A DNA stretch of 64,000 nucleotides from Ciona savignyi (taxonomy: Eukaryota; Chordata; Ascidiacea; Phlebobranchia; Cionidae), in contig CH002090.1 in the NCBI GenBank assembly GCA_000149265.1, positions 68,228-132,227 on the forward strand, written 5' to 3'. Within the stretch, counting starts at the first letter, position 1; each line of letters opens with the position of its first letter. The notes beneath the pieces are model-generated. The model saw only the letters and a program-made list of their open reading frames with translations. It made no database searches and was not told the origin of the DNA. Positions 41,101 to 52,900 of this stretch are shown one piece after another. A program made the translations under genes and the position numbers.

Positions 41101-44100
41101 AAACACAAGAGCTTTAGCACATGGGGGCAATCGTCAGATCACTTCGTGCCCACCGTCGGGTTACCGGAGCTATGGCAGTGTGGTGTGTATCATTGACACG
41201 TTTTTTTTTCTTCAGTTTGATATAACCAATTGCTTCGCTGGGTTTAGGCATAATGTCCGTGAAGTGCTTTGCCCAATGACAAAGTCGTCTATCTAGCGAC
41301 TTTTGAACCTTAAATCCTTCAGCTAAAAGTCGTCGCACAAATCCACCAAGCTAATTGGTCCAAAAATCAAATGAAGGCGATATTTTTAATGATTATATCT
41401 ATCAGAAAAGTCAAAGGATATTGTGCCATTGGTTGACAACTGTGAGTTCAACCAGCGTCACCAACGAGTGTAAGAGGTCGTTAAAGTTGTTGTTGCAATA
41501 TCCCATTCGTAGAAACTCTGAACCTTCCAGCTTCGAGTTATTGCAGTTGTTTTCTTCGGCGGTGGTGTTTGGCGTGAACTTTATTTTGCCTCCAAAACAC
41601 TCCATCCCCACAATGGCAAAGGCGTAATACAGCATCTATAAATGCAGGTAAAATCTTCGACGTTGATCTACGTAACCTTTTAATTTGCGTGTTTCGCCGT
41701 TTAAACAAATCTACTGTGTACGTAACGGTAGAATTTGCGTCTTTTATTGTGAAAACAAAAAATAACCTAAACTAAACTAATCTTCTCACCAGTAAAACAA
41801 TACCATACGTAAGTAGCGACGGGGCAATGTTGACTATGGTCATCACGATTATTCGGAATCGGTCTATATTTCCAACAATCTTCACCAGTCTTAAGCACCT
41901 CATCACCAACAGGAAATCCAAAGCTTCGCGTGGGAACTGGGCAACTAAACACGGGAATCAAAGTTTTTTTTGTACGAAATTTCACTTGTATCTATTTGAC
42001 TTTTGACATGAAAAATTGAACATATAATGGATTGTATTGTAAATTATAGTGATAAATATATATGCTGTCTACTTACAAATTCTTAAATGCGCGCAGCTAA
42101 ACAAAATCAAATAGCGATTTTACACCGCAACAACACATATGCTAATCTTGCGAATTTGATCTTAGACCCATCCAGACTTTTTACCAGACCAGATTCAACT
42201 CGTGGTAGGATAGGATAGGATATTATACATCACCTCGCGCTCACCGTCGAGTTACCGAAGCTATTGCGGTGTGTTGTGTTTGATTCACACGTTTCTTCAA
42301 TTTGATAGAATATAATAATCCGCTAAATTCAGGCAATATGTGTTAAGTATCTTTTCCAAAAACAAATCCGACTAGCTAGCGACCAGTTTCGAATTTGCAA
42401 CCCTTTGGTCTGGTTACTTGTGACAGCCCGATTACTCGGTCTGTTTTAAAACCTATTCTGCGCTTGAATAGGTTATGCCTATACTATTCGTCTACACAAT
42501 TTAACCAATTTAGACTTACGTTCATCCAAACTTGCTTCAACCACAGTAGCAATGAAGGCCGAGGTGATGATAATAAAGTCAAACCTATCAAGATTATCAT
42601 TTTAAATGAGAAGTAGTATTGTAGTATAGGGTAGGTCATGTACTACACGTGGTATATAAAGTAACTTTGGCTGTACTCTTTACTGTGGTATTGTAGTGTC
42701 AGGTGTGGTCCTATCTCCTAGAGCTTAAAGTGCTTTTGTTTTCGACACGTGTAAAATACATTGATGGTATAAAGTATACACAAATGCAAAAAAATATCGT
42801 GTGCTTAATTTGAGTTGGTCTAACCATTAGCCTATGCCGCCTATTCAGTAAATCTTATCGGCAAGTTTTAGTTTATAAAAAATCAGTTTACCCCACCCAT
42901 GAAATATAAGCGGAATCTTTATCGCATCTCCATGATTGGGAAAACTATAAAGGGGCAATACGACTAAGGCAATCGTCAGATTATCTCGGCGAGTTTGTGA
43001 GATAATCTGGTGTTTGGTACCAGATTTTATCGTCGTCCTACTGCTTTTGTTCACTCTCTTAATTCACTAGGCTCACGCAATCTCTGCAGAGTTGAGTGCC
43101 AAAGAATACAAATAAAATAGTCAGCGGATGGTTTTAATCCAACACATCCTATATAACCCGAATAATTAGTCTGGTGGATTAGTGCGTCGCCTCTCAGGCG
43201 AAGGGTTACAGGTTTAAAACTGATCGCTAGCTGGTCGGTTGTGTCCTTGAGCAAGCCACCTAATGGTCATTGCCTGATCTGACGATTGACCCCCTTGGTT
43301 TTCTCAAAAATGAAGAAAATATAAATATCCTATGCTACCCTAACCCCATGCGCTGCGCAAGCAAACACAATTCTAACTTATACCACTACCAGAATAACAT
43401 TACCAGTTCCAAAATCGATTGAAGCTAAAATATTCTTTCGGCCCAAGGGTGTACATGCGGAGAAGAATTTCCAGGATAAACACTGACAAAAAGAACCATT
43501 CTGTACTCTCCCAATCGAAGGCAATGCATAACGCGTTCAAAAGAATTAGAAAGTCAAACAAGTAGACAAATGCCCTAGGAAATTCAACAGATACAATAGT
43601 TTTTAATGTCAAAGGAGAAAATAAATGGCGGTGCGAAACTGGTCCCTAGCTAGTCGGTTGTGTCCTTGTGCAAGGCACTTTAGGGACATTGCCTGAACCC
43701 AGCGGATTAATGGGTCGACCAAATTGAAGAAAACTGTTTATCATACACAACACACTGCAATACCTCCGGTAACCCGACGGTGGGCGCGAGGAGATCTGAC
43801 GATTACCCGTGTGTTAGCCACCATGGTTTTCCCATTCAAGGGGATAAACATGAATATCCTATCCCATCCTGAAAATTTCGTGACATTCCAATTTGCAAAC
43901 AAAATTTGTTTCCAGAAACTTTGTGTAAATAACGCAAGATAAATATTGTAAACCACCGTTCACAGACCCCACTACTCACCAATGTTGGACACATTTTCTA
44001 ATGAATTTGCTGGGTCGAGATAAGTACACTTCTGGCGCCCATTTAAAGAAAATGTTGATATTTGATTGGTCCTCAACTACGTATACGTTCATCAAATTAG

Positions 44101-47100
44101 CAAGCTGCAGAAATTGTTTAACTTCTATCCCTCCATCGGCAGTGCTCGATACATCCAGTTCTGTACCATTCTTATTGTTTAAAACTTCCCAGAATAGAGA
44201 TATCTGAAAGTTTAACGATGCAGCGTTAATTGGACTCAAGAAGATTTTATTATCTAAACATTTCCGCACCAATGGTAGTCGTAAAGATACAACTTATAGA
44301 GGTATTGCTTGTTTAAGAAATGGGTAAAAATAACGTATTGTAATATAGGATAGGGATAGGATAAGATATAAACCGCAAGGGGGGTAACACACGGGCAATC
44401 GTCAGATCACCTCGCACTCACCGTCGGGTTACCGGAGCTATTGAAGTGTGTTTTGAATGATTTATACATTCCTTTAATTTAGTAGAATCCTTTAATTAAT
44501 ACATTTAGGTTCATGCCCGTTACCGACTATATAGACATACCTTTCGAACCTGCAACCATTCGGTTAAAAGGCGACCACCCGGCATGCCAATTGGTTTAAC
44601 TGTTACAACTGCATACACCTGACGTTGGTAGTCTTACGTATAGTTCACACGTAATCCTCTGACAACAAATTTCCTCAAGATTTGATAATAATGACATGCT
44701 AATGTTTTATATTGTAAACCGAACTTCGAGCCTCTACAAATACCTTTGGAAAAGATGACTGAAAAGTTAGATTCTTCATGACCAGTATCCAGGAGTTGTA
44801 CGTAACCACTTCTTTGCCGTCAGGAAACGTATCCTTAAGAATCTCAAAAGCATTTTCTAGCTTTTTACGTTTCCACAGCACCGCCGAACGAATTTCCGTC
44901 TGTAATAGGGGTGTATGTATTATGCATATGCTGGTTGGTGAAAAATTTGACAAATAAGACTTGCCATGTCTACCATAGATAAACTTGGTCTAAAAAAACA
45001 TGTTGCTCTCTATATATATATCTATATATTTCGATTTTAAAGGCCAACATATACAAATTGGTTACACCAGACCCGAACAGACAAATATCCTACTGTTGAC
45101 TATATAAGGTGTTTCCGATTGGCAACTACATGCCGGCCGTATACTGATATAATTATACATAATAGACATATCATATTTGCTAAATATATTATAAAAAATC
45201 CAACCTTCAAATGAGCTCTATAGCTGTTATAGATGACAGCGAGAAAGAGGTTCATAAAGATGTAAGTGTTAATCACAATGTAGGCGATGAAAAACAAGGC
45301 AAACCATGGACTGTCGTCGTATGCTGGCATCCTGGAATAGATAAATATGTGTCACTATAACTATTTAACCATATAACATGACCGTGTGGAACAACCATGT
45401 CAACTGTGAAATTCTTCCAAATAAGAACTAAATTTTTCATTTTAAATGTGAATTCTACAGATGGTTTATAACCAATTAATGGACCTCCATGTGGGGCCGG
45501 ATGTGACGACTGGCCGGCCCTCTATTAATGATTGTATTTAAACGACGGTTTTGCTGATTAAAAATGGTGTAATTCCCTAATGTTTGAACGGTTGTAAGCA
45601 GCATGTGCTAGGCTGTGCGCCGGTGTTCTCGTTTAGCTGTAAAGTTTTTTTTATGAGCATTGTTAAATAAAGGTATTGATTTTGCATCTCCTACTAGCTC
45701 AAAATTAATTTTGGAGAGTTTTAAAGTTAGTTTGCAGATCCAAATTTCAATTTTAAATAGTGAAAAAATATTAGATTCCTATGTCAGGATTTTGAGTAGA
45801 CAGCTGTTTTTGTGAGGTCAGATTGCACTGGCGAGATAGGGAGAATAATTGGTTAAACGCCTCCTAAATAAGAATGTTTAATTCCACTTACATTACATCA
45901 GGACTGTTTGCCGTTGTAACGAGCACGTATAGGTCGAAGAAAGAATCCCAGTAATTCTGGAAATATTTCTCTCCACTCCTATAATAAAGTCCACGCAGTT
46001 GGAAAAGCTTGAAAGCGAGAAGAGTAAACAAAGCAATGCTGAAGAAGAATAAAATAAGCACATTGAAGATCTCTGGCACCGTATTGCGGATGTTTCGAAA
46101 CGCTCTTCGGACCTAAAGGATAAAATACAAAATTATTGGACAACAGAATTTGTTCACATTAGGTCGACTTGTTTTCTTTTGCTTCGCTAAGAACAAATAA
46201 CCAATACCATCATAAACAGATTGTAATAATAGTGCCTATAAAACTTGACAAGTCTGCTAATTACTCCTTCTAACATACCACCTTCTAAATTATTTATTAA
46301 ATTACACGACAAAAACGGAGAAAGATTCATAAATCGGACCTGCCTGCTTTCATTCATGTTGATAAGGAAAAGTGGCCGAAAAACTCTCGAGACTCGAATC
46401 GCTGAACCTCGTAAGGGACTGTTCATCATGCCGATATAAAGGATCATGTCTATGACTGTCACCTGGTGGAAAAAGTGTCATTTTGTCACGGGGTTGTCGC
46501 TTATCACAATCCCGCCATTTACGAAACTGCAAGGCATCAAAAATGGCACGGTCGTGTGACCGGGCGACCGATACGACTTTATTACAAAACAGTCCTTGTG
46601 CTGTGGCCGAATGGTTGAGTCGACCAATACGTATATACCGAATTTATACAAAACAACGGACTTAGCAAACAAGCTCATCACGGGTTTAAAAATTAGCCCA
46701 GTTAAAAAAAATAAGAAAGCTACGGAAACGGGATATTTGCCTATGTAATCTTAGAGCATAATTTTTCTTAAGTAGTGGTACGTTAAGTAACAATGGGTTA
46801 TTTGTTTAAGGCTTAACACAGGTCAAATTGTAATAAAGATGTTTGTTTAGTGAGTGACTGGATAGGAAATTCATGTTTATCCCCGTGAATGGGAAAACCA
46901 AGGGGCTTAACACACGGGTAATCGTCAGATCACCTCGCGCCCATCGTCGGGTTACCGGAGCTATTGCAGTGTGTTGTATATGATTAAATTAATCTACTTG
47001 GGACAATTTTCTTAAGTGCCTTGCCCAAGGACAGACGACTAGGTAGCGACCAGTTTCGAGTCTACAAGGGCTGCTGTGTGATTTGTTTTGCAACACTTTT

Positions 47101-49055
47101 CAATACACCTGGCGTGCTTGGTCAAAGGTGTTTTCACAAAACCAACTAGTAGGCCTTTTAAACACACCCAAAAAATAAGGGATATACTTACAACAACTGT
47201 AAGAGCAATTACGATATTTTTAGGATCCGTGATAAGAGACCTTCTTGGAACAAAGGTTGACAATTGATAAATTCGATAACAAATAACTGCTAGGCAGCTG
47301 ACTTCCATTGGAATGGTTGCCTGTGTGTACGAAAATAATGTTAAATCACGTTCAGTGCTGTTGATAGCAGGTTAAAGTACAGCCGTTTTCCTAATCAAGT
47401 GAATTCAAATAAACGGTTCAAAATCGCTGATTTCAATGTAATATCACCGGCTGTGGGCACAGTCAGACGGTTACCCGTGTTAACTACTGTTCTTACAATT
47501 CAGAAAAAATGTGCATCGTATCTTTATTCAGGATACATATCGTTCTGCGGGTCTAGGGAATGTATTGTTTTAAACACACTAAATCCCGTGTGCCTATTGT
47601 ATGCATTGTACGTTTACATTACTCTCTATAAGTAAAGAGCAATGTGGGTGCAGTCAGATAATAATGGCCAATAATATATTGCACCTTTGATTCAGCTATT
47701 TTGGTATATTTTGCATATGTATTCGGCGTCTTATTTCACATTATATAATCCCAATGTAATTATAACGGGTATCTGGCAAGCATTATTTAATCCATATATT
47801 ATTCTTGATACTGTTTGATAGTGTGAATGACTGTTTTTGTCGCGAGCTTTTATATTTCCTAGTAGATTTGATTAATTTCAATATTGCATTGTAGACTTAT
47901 CTATTGATTGAAGACATTAGTGATATAGCAAGGTACGATAGGTGCTAATGTACAAAAAAACTCAACGTGCCAATAAATGTCTACATAACAGCTAGCGTAG
48001 GTCGACCGTAAATTGTGCACATTAGTTCCAGCAGCAATTCTATGGCCACGCGCCACATTACGGCTAAAAAATACATAACAAATACTTAACTCAACAGACC
48101 ACATACCCAATAAGGCAAGCGTAGCCCATGGACAGCAGGGTCTTCGAACAATCCAATAAACAACAGATACCACATAACAAAAATGGTCCCCCATTGCAAA
48201 ATACGTTTGCTGTAGCTACGGTATCGCATAAGGGAATCTCTGTCAGTGTGGTAATCCAACGTGCGTCCAAACCTTGCGTCTTCAATGTAGCTAGCAGCAA
48301 GAAGAAAGTCCTGAAAACATTTCAGTTTTGTACTGCTGTACCTTTAGTGCCACCAAGAAGAATTAGTGGATATCTGATTTAAACAAAATGCCGACCGGAA
48401 AATTCAAACCTCGAATATAATGTAAAGCTTGAAATTTATATCTTAATGAAACGGTCGAACCGCTAAGAGCAATTTGGACCGTCGAGTTCAGGATGGGTGC
48501 ACTGATAGGACCGGCGATAAGTTATTTAATCCGCTACGCAAACCGCGTTGCAGCCGAGCGTATACCACAAGATACGGTATTTTATGAATACCAGCCATTA
48601 TGATGTGTCTTATTTGTCTTAAATCATACGACATTGTCGTAGATCAACGCTTATATTCCTATTTTTAGCGTAATAAGGTTGAAAATGCTGCATGTATGCA
48701 ATAATAAGGCATAGGTAAACAATTGTGATAAGAACTTTTTTCCTTTTACCTTTTCCAGTTTTAAATTTCTTTGACTATCTGTCTCTTGGGAATTTTCACT
48801 TCTCGTGTTTATCTCCGATTCCTCAATGCTTTCGATAAGGTCATCATCTCTTGATATTGTATTGACATGTGACACAAAACTGTTCTCAAATCCCTGTGTG
48901 TCTGGAGCAATATTTGGGTCTATCGTTTGTACAGCAACCGGCGTTATTGAAGACTCATTTACCACAGGTGCCAAGCCGTTCGATTTTAAATCTGAATTTT
49001 CCAAGACATCTCCTAAATCCTTGAAGACGACCGGTAGACTATGGTTCTCTGACAT
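38106..49055 (-). CDS. TPCN1: Two-pore channel, TPC1-like (voltage-gated cation channel of endolysosomes)
   Basis: Exons (minus): 49055-48750, 48310-48107, 47320-47192, 46462-46340, 46112-45892, 45331-45205, 44899-44744, 44292-43980, 43574-43404, 42584-42520, 41944-41790, 41635-41422, 40940-40850, 40403-40290, 39970-39837, 38236-38106; about 884 residues. TPCs carry two six-helix repeats, dimerise, and conduct Na+/Ca2+ from endolysosomes. Seen here: WATIPMEV between IS1 and IS2, an Arg-bearing IS4 (SRVFRPLFLI), filter I TTANSPDVMMPAY, an Arg/Lys-bearing IIS4 (MRCLRLVKIV), filter II TVVNQW, and the S6 motif IIVAFVLEAFI typical of TPC1. Exons 7-8 form the cytosolic linker. The intron after 41422 is U12-type AT-AC. 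The join of exon 7 (phase 0) to exon 8 (starting mid-codon) does not keep frame, so a short exon is probably missed or a boundary is wrong. The start is the first in-frame ATG of a 102-codon first exon. Confidence 0.92.
38530..38636 (-). mobile_element. Short SINE
   Basis: First of two tandem copies separated by GATTTGTTCCTG. Confidence 0.88.
38647..38778 (-). mobile_element. Short SINE
   Basis: Second tandem copy. GTACAGATTTG.TCCTG follows both, so it could be a target duplication or a segmental copy. Confidence 0.9.
39620..39830. mobile_element. MITE-like element ending beside a channel splice donor
   Basis: Inverted ends GGGGCTAAAAGGAGGGAAAG and TTTCTCTCATTTTAGTTTCC enclose a block that is the reverse complement of the TTAGAGTTAGGGTTAG-type interior near 52540. 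The element ends about five bases from the GT donor of the exon 39970-39837. Confidence 0.7.
41058..41370 (-). mobile_element. Long SINE inside the U12-type intron of the channel gene
   Basis: A diverged copy whose head ends about 50 bp from the AT-AC intron's 5' end (41421) and whose tail is about 110 bp from its branch site. Confidence 0.85.
42205..42415 (-). mobile_element. Long SINE, 3' part partly deleted
   Basis: TAGGATAGGATATT is joined to the CACCTCGCGC block; in the channel gene intron 42519-41945. Confidence 0.82.
42860..43110 (-). mobile_element. Degenerate long SINE
   Basis: GGCAATCGTCAGATTA and CACTAGGCTCACGCAATCTC keep the family order. The CTCGGCGAG...GATAATCTGG region is rearranged. 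Confidence 0.5.
43155..43344 (+). mobile_element. Long SINE with middle deleted
   Basis: The head is good, but GTCATTGCCTG joins directly to ATCTGACGATTG. Confidence 0.85.
43628..43872 (+). mobile_element. Long SINE without box A
   Basis: Starts at the box B remnant GTGCGAAACTGG about 50 bp before the channel exon 43574 (in gene direction). Confidence 0.88.
44344..44600 (-). mobile_element. Long SINE, diverged
   Basis: Lies in the channel intron between exons 7 and 8, where the reading phase does not match. Confidence 0.85.
46549..46708 (+). mobile_element. Two nested short SINE pieces
   Basis: CACGGTCGTGTGACC starts one copy; a second head (GTGGCCGAATGGTTGAGTCG) starts at about 46600 and runs to the A-rich tail. 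Confidence 0.8.
46858..47075 (-). mobile_element. Long SINE, head truncated
   Basis: In the channel intron before exon 46462; a deletion follows the TGATT block. Confidence 0.88.
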
Positions 49056-49906
49056 GGCGCGAACGGTACATACAATATGAAGTTACTGCTACACTACATC
49101 GCAGTGTAAAGGATTTGTTCATGAGAACAGCAACGGCGATGTCGCTTTTGCATTAAGTAAATATTACACCGACAATAAATGATTCACTAACATTCGATGC
49201 AGAGTTTATAGTCCTATAACAAAATGCTACATTCCCCCGTGCCCATGTTTACCCAGTGGCATTGTATCTAGTTCTTGTTTAACCATCGTGTGTGGCGGTT
49301 TATTTTAGGTTGTACTAAAATTGTTGTCACAACAACCCAAGCCTCATTTCTTAAACCACAAAAAGAAGCAAATAAATAAAAGACAACATGAATTTTTCTA
49401 TTGAAATTTGGAAGTTGTGTTATCATACTTTATGAAGCTAAGTTGTTTAAAGTTGTGTTATAACACATAATGTCGATACCTGGGATGACGTTGTTACACA
49501 GATACCTTTTCCGTGCACGCCAAGTCGTTGAATTTCACCACAAATTTTACGCAGCGACGTATGAAGCGTTTCGACAACGCAAACACGAACGCTTTTACAC
49601 AAAAGAAGAAGTTTTCTTTCTTTGTCAACGCTCGACTCGCGAAGTCGAACGACCAAATCCGTTTTACGTCTCAGAAAGGAGCAATGTGTTTGGCAAGTGT
49701 GGTGTTGTATTACACATATTAATGCTGTTTTATATAGACCAAAAATAGTAAAGAGAAATCTCTGCCAGAGGCAGTAAATAAAGCCTGGAGCATTTTTTGG
49801 AGTATGTGTTCGTAACGAGTGGTTTTATTTGTACACAATCGTTTATAGGCGCATCGTAGAACACGTATCAAGAATTCAGTATAAGCCATGATTATATGAC
49901 ACGAAT
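49056..49906. promoter_or_regulatory. Divergent intergenic region between the channel and ferlin genes
   Basis: 851 bp between the two start codons must hold both 5' ends. 49470-49750 is GC-richer and open in several frames on both strands, but matches no family I know. No TATA box or defined site can be supported. Confidence 0.4.
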
Positions 49907-52900
49907 ATGTCGCTAGAAGTTCGAATTTTCAACGTTGCTGGATTAAAGGGCAAAGGATCAAGAAACGCACGGATAACTTTTAGAGGTATTTGGTGCAGTT
50001 TTACACTGAGCCGAATTCAAGCCCGTCTGATATATTCAAGATACTTAAGTTGACCAATACGTAACAACAAACATAGGCGTAACCCGTATTGTAAGGAGTG
50101 AGCGAGCTGTCCAGGTTTTGTTGTTTACTTACTTGTGTTTTAAATGGCTGTCGTATAAAGATGTACGAATCAAAAACTGGTTGGACTACGTCTCTGAAAC
50201 TAATTTTTATGACCGTAATAATCCCAATACAATGTTGTGGCCAGCGACCTTATAAACATAGCGCAATTGTACGGATTAATCGCTCCAAGCTAAACTAGTA
50301 CTATTCAAAGTCGGTTTGAAAGTTATAATACTATTTGAACTTGCTTTTCCAAATATTATAGGTCGCTGTGTCATGCCCCGACGAGTGTTAATCAAATAAT
50401 ATTTTCCAGGTCATTCCTACAGCACGCGAACCATCGAAGATTGCGAAAATGAAGCACTCTTCAATGAGGTAGGCAACATATTGTACCTTTTTTACGACTT
50501 CATCGTAAACCACGAATGTTTTAATATTAATCTAAAGTTTAATTACTGAGTCATTTATTCTGTTTTATGGATCCGTCTTTATAACAAGCAAGGTCATCAA
50601 ATTATCACGTCTGTCTGGCGTTTTCACAAAAATTAAATATTCATGAGGCCAGGACGTGTGGGTGGATTACCTGGCGCATATTTAAGCTTCTATGCGCTTG
50701 CTGGAATACTTTGTAACTGTAACAATTCCATTTAAAATTACTTTATTGTTGAATTGAAATATTGATGACATTCATTTCACACATTTACGCTTAAAAGTAA
50801 AGCCTTTACGTCAAATCAACCGCATAATAAACTAGGCACACGCAAACTGTACCTGTTAAAATAGATAAACATTACATGTTAAAATAGATAAACACTAAAA
50901 AGTCGAAACAAGGAACTAAGTAAATTAAATATTTAAAAACCTCTGTCTCCCAATGTGATAAGAGTTCGTCAGTAATTGGTATTTTCGTATTTTCACTTTT
51001 TTGTATTTCCATATTTTTGTGTTTCCTTATTTCCGTCGGTATTTTCGTATTCTTATATTTTAACATTTTTACATTTTAACATTTCCAGATATTGATATTT
51101 CCCGTATCCATTTTTTAGTGGTTCTAGTTATAATATACTTTTTCTAGGTTTTCGACTGGCCGGTTGCAAGTCCAATTGAAGATCGAGAGATGATATCTAT
51201 AGATGTCTTCAATTACAACAAGGTGTTTTCAAACAGGTATTTTACGGATAATGATAAGGGTTTTATTACACGGTGCTAGTTTTTTTTACCTCGCCACCCA
51301 TGAGATGGCATGACACAGTAGTAAAACGGTTTTAAGCAACAAAATCGTAGCGCGCGAACTGCTATGTGACCGAATGGTTAACGCCACCGATTCAAGTACC
51401 AATTTAAACTTAAAAAATAATCTTTGAGGCGAGTACATCATGGCATCGAAACTTAGCCCAGTAAAAAAACAAATAGAAAAAAGTCATTGCGCATGTCATC
51501 GAAGTTATTCCGGGCAAGTTTTTGCCTTTGTGGTTGGGTCACGGCTGTTAAACCGAAGATGGCTGGGGAAATAAGTGATCATTGCCCAAAAAAACTGAAG
51601 TGTATACTTACTTAACGCAATCCATATTTTTCATGATATTCGTAATTTTTTTCCAATTCAGGTTGATCGGTCGTTTCCAGATGGTACTTCAGCAAGTTGT
51701 TAAAGACGGAGAAATCTCTCTGGAAGAATCACTTTTGGACTCAAACAACACTGCATTAAAGGTACTTAAATTACCACTCATTAAAACGCCCTTATTTGTA
51801 CGGTCGTATGGCTAAATGGTTAGCGCGACCGATACATAATGGTTAGCGCGATCGATACATAAGGATATACTCCTTCGAATTCGTGATCCCGCAGTCAGGC
51901 TAGTTATTACAGTGGGTTTATCATTTAATATGACAGTTGTTTATCATTTAATATTTCTTTGCGTTTTGTACAACCTTTACACACGAATCCGAAAACGCGA
52001 AACAAGCAGATGATAAGCTTAGAGTCATAACAAGATCCTGTATGCAGTACTGCCGCAAGGATCTAATCTTTCGCGGACATTTTGTTTATGAGATTTGTCC
52101 ACCTTAATAGTTTTACCACTCTATTTTATATTCATACGTTTTTTTAATAGGCGAAGGTTCGAACCCATGACGGGCCCGACCTTAAGACCATTTTTTATAT
52201 TATTGGTATACGTATTTGTCGCGTTAACCATTCTGCCACACGATTTTACAAACATTGCTCTGTTTGCAGACGACAATCAGCATACAGATCAAGTACCTTG
52301 CCCCTGATGGCACAGTTGGCAACTGGGCGATTGAGGATTTTCAGCCTCAACGTAACATGAGCGACGTCATGAGCATAAAGTCGTCGTCGACTGTGACCTC
52401 TAAGCGCGGGTGAGTTTACAGTGCTTGAATCAGGATAAAAACTGGGAAAACTAAAAGGAGGGAAAGTGGGAAGGAGCGACACTGCTCACTAAAATTAATA
52501 TAAGGACACTGGAATTAGTTTTAAACATGGGGTTAGAGTTAGGGTTAGTTCTGGGGTTGAGATTAGTGTTTAGGGCAGGGTTATAATTAGTTTCCATAGT
52601 TTGAGTGACCAGTTTCCCTCCTTCCATCTTTCCCTCCTTTCAGTGTTGCCCCATAAAAACATAAAAACGCTTGTTCGGGATGTAGGCTTAAGCGATTAAA
52701 ATTTAACAAAAAAGTAGGGTTAAGCAATTAAAAAAGTGTTTTTCCGCATAAGTTTTTACCTCATAAATTACCGTCCCTCAAAAGGTTTTACTTTAATGTG
52801 AATTTCATTAATGGTATTGACCATTTCACAAATTTTCGCTTCACTTTTTTCAATGCGTAATTGGTAAACATTGTTTTTCATTTTTTCACGCAGGTCAAAA

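Noticed and set aside
41355..41627. 90-codon plus-strand open frame
   Set aside because: It is antisense to the channel pore exon 41635-41422.
49447..49748. Overlapping open frames on both strands near the ferlin start
   Set aside because: Three frames are open at once, and none matches a known family; a weak resemblance to LYR-motif proteins did not hold.
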